DNA from: a virus
Strand: one strand, 5' to 3'
IMG/VR virus record: IMGVR_UViG_3300047319_000798
Span: 1-64,000 of that record
DNA length: 64,000 bases
Shown: in pieces, positions 63,989-64,000 of the stretch
Position numbering within the stretch: position 1 is the first letter of the stretch
Layout of the letters: every line of letters begins with the position of its first letter
Position numbers and translations under genes: made by a program
The notes under the pieces: generated by a model
The model's database searches: none
What the model was told of the DNA's origin: nothing
The model's input: only the letters and a program-made list of their open reading frames with translations

Positions 63989-64000
63989 GGTATCAGAGTA

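Noticed and set aside
1-64000. Avoidance of GANTC sites because of the GcrA-like gene
   Set aside because: GATTC, GACTC, GAATC and GAGTC are all readily found (for example near 4790, 6458 and 11114), so no clear depletion is visible without a count.

Overview
The window is a 64-kb piece of a tailed phage genome. It encodes the complete head and contractile-tail gene set of a myovirus: terminase, portal, MuF-type head protein, prohead protease, major capsid, DUF3383-type sheath, tube, tape measure, gp25-like wedge, baseplate J and many fibres. The host is probably an alphaproteobacterium. A GcrA-like protein (a family restricted to that class) lies at 213-734, and two proteins carry PEPxxWA-CTERM-type sorting tails at 46395-48041, a signal common in Sphingomonadales and relatives. 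No rRNA, tRNA, CRISPR array, integrase or insertion sequence was seen.

Layout. (1) 1-5660, rightward: small regulatory and zinc-finger proteins, a GcrA-like protein, a DUF932-like protein, a Lys/Ala-rich basic protein, a PD-(D/E)xK-like nuclease and a NusG-like factor. (2) 5728-19000, rightward: packaging and head genes, with an M15 endolysin plus holin candidate, a Nudix-topoisomerase IB fusion and an HExxH metallopeptidase set among them. (3) 19093-35845, rightward: connector, sheath, tube, chaperones, tape measure with two wall-degrading domains, and baseplate. (4) 35851-46016, rightward: about 10 kb of fibres (collagen-like, collar-type, jelly-roll and three tandem C1q-like proteins). (5) 46246-51812, leftward: two secreted sorting-tail proteins, very small membrane proteins and unknown genes in short transcription units. 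(6) 51909-63082, leftward: one long operon with DNA polymerase A, DUF3310, HD nucleotidase, thymidylate synthase homologue, two paralogous P-loop kinases, 2OG-Fe(II) oxygenase, HNH nuclease, an amino-acid:DNA-transferase-like protein and a radical SAM enzyme. (7) 63083-64000: a divergent control region and one rightward gene.

How the genes fit together. The synthase homologue, kinases, transferase-like protein and radical SAM enzyme match the logic of thymidine hypermodification (5-hydroxymethyl-dU is made, phosphorylated on DNA, conjugated to an amino acid, then rearranged) known from phages such as M6 and ViI. The genome is therefore predicted to carry a hypermodified thymine. The HD nucleotidase may shape the dTMP/dUMP pool.

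The most striking regulatory signal is a family of six transcription starts. Each has TTGACT-N17/18-TAtgtA-like elements followed at once by a 5'-leader hairpin whose stem varies but whose six-base loop is always AAT[T/C]GG. They lie at 1040, 2968, 49298, 49550, 51865 and 63134, on both strands. This looks like an undescribed phage RNA element, possibly read by a phage factor such as the NusG-like protein. All functional statements are from reading the sequence and knowledge of families; no database search was run.
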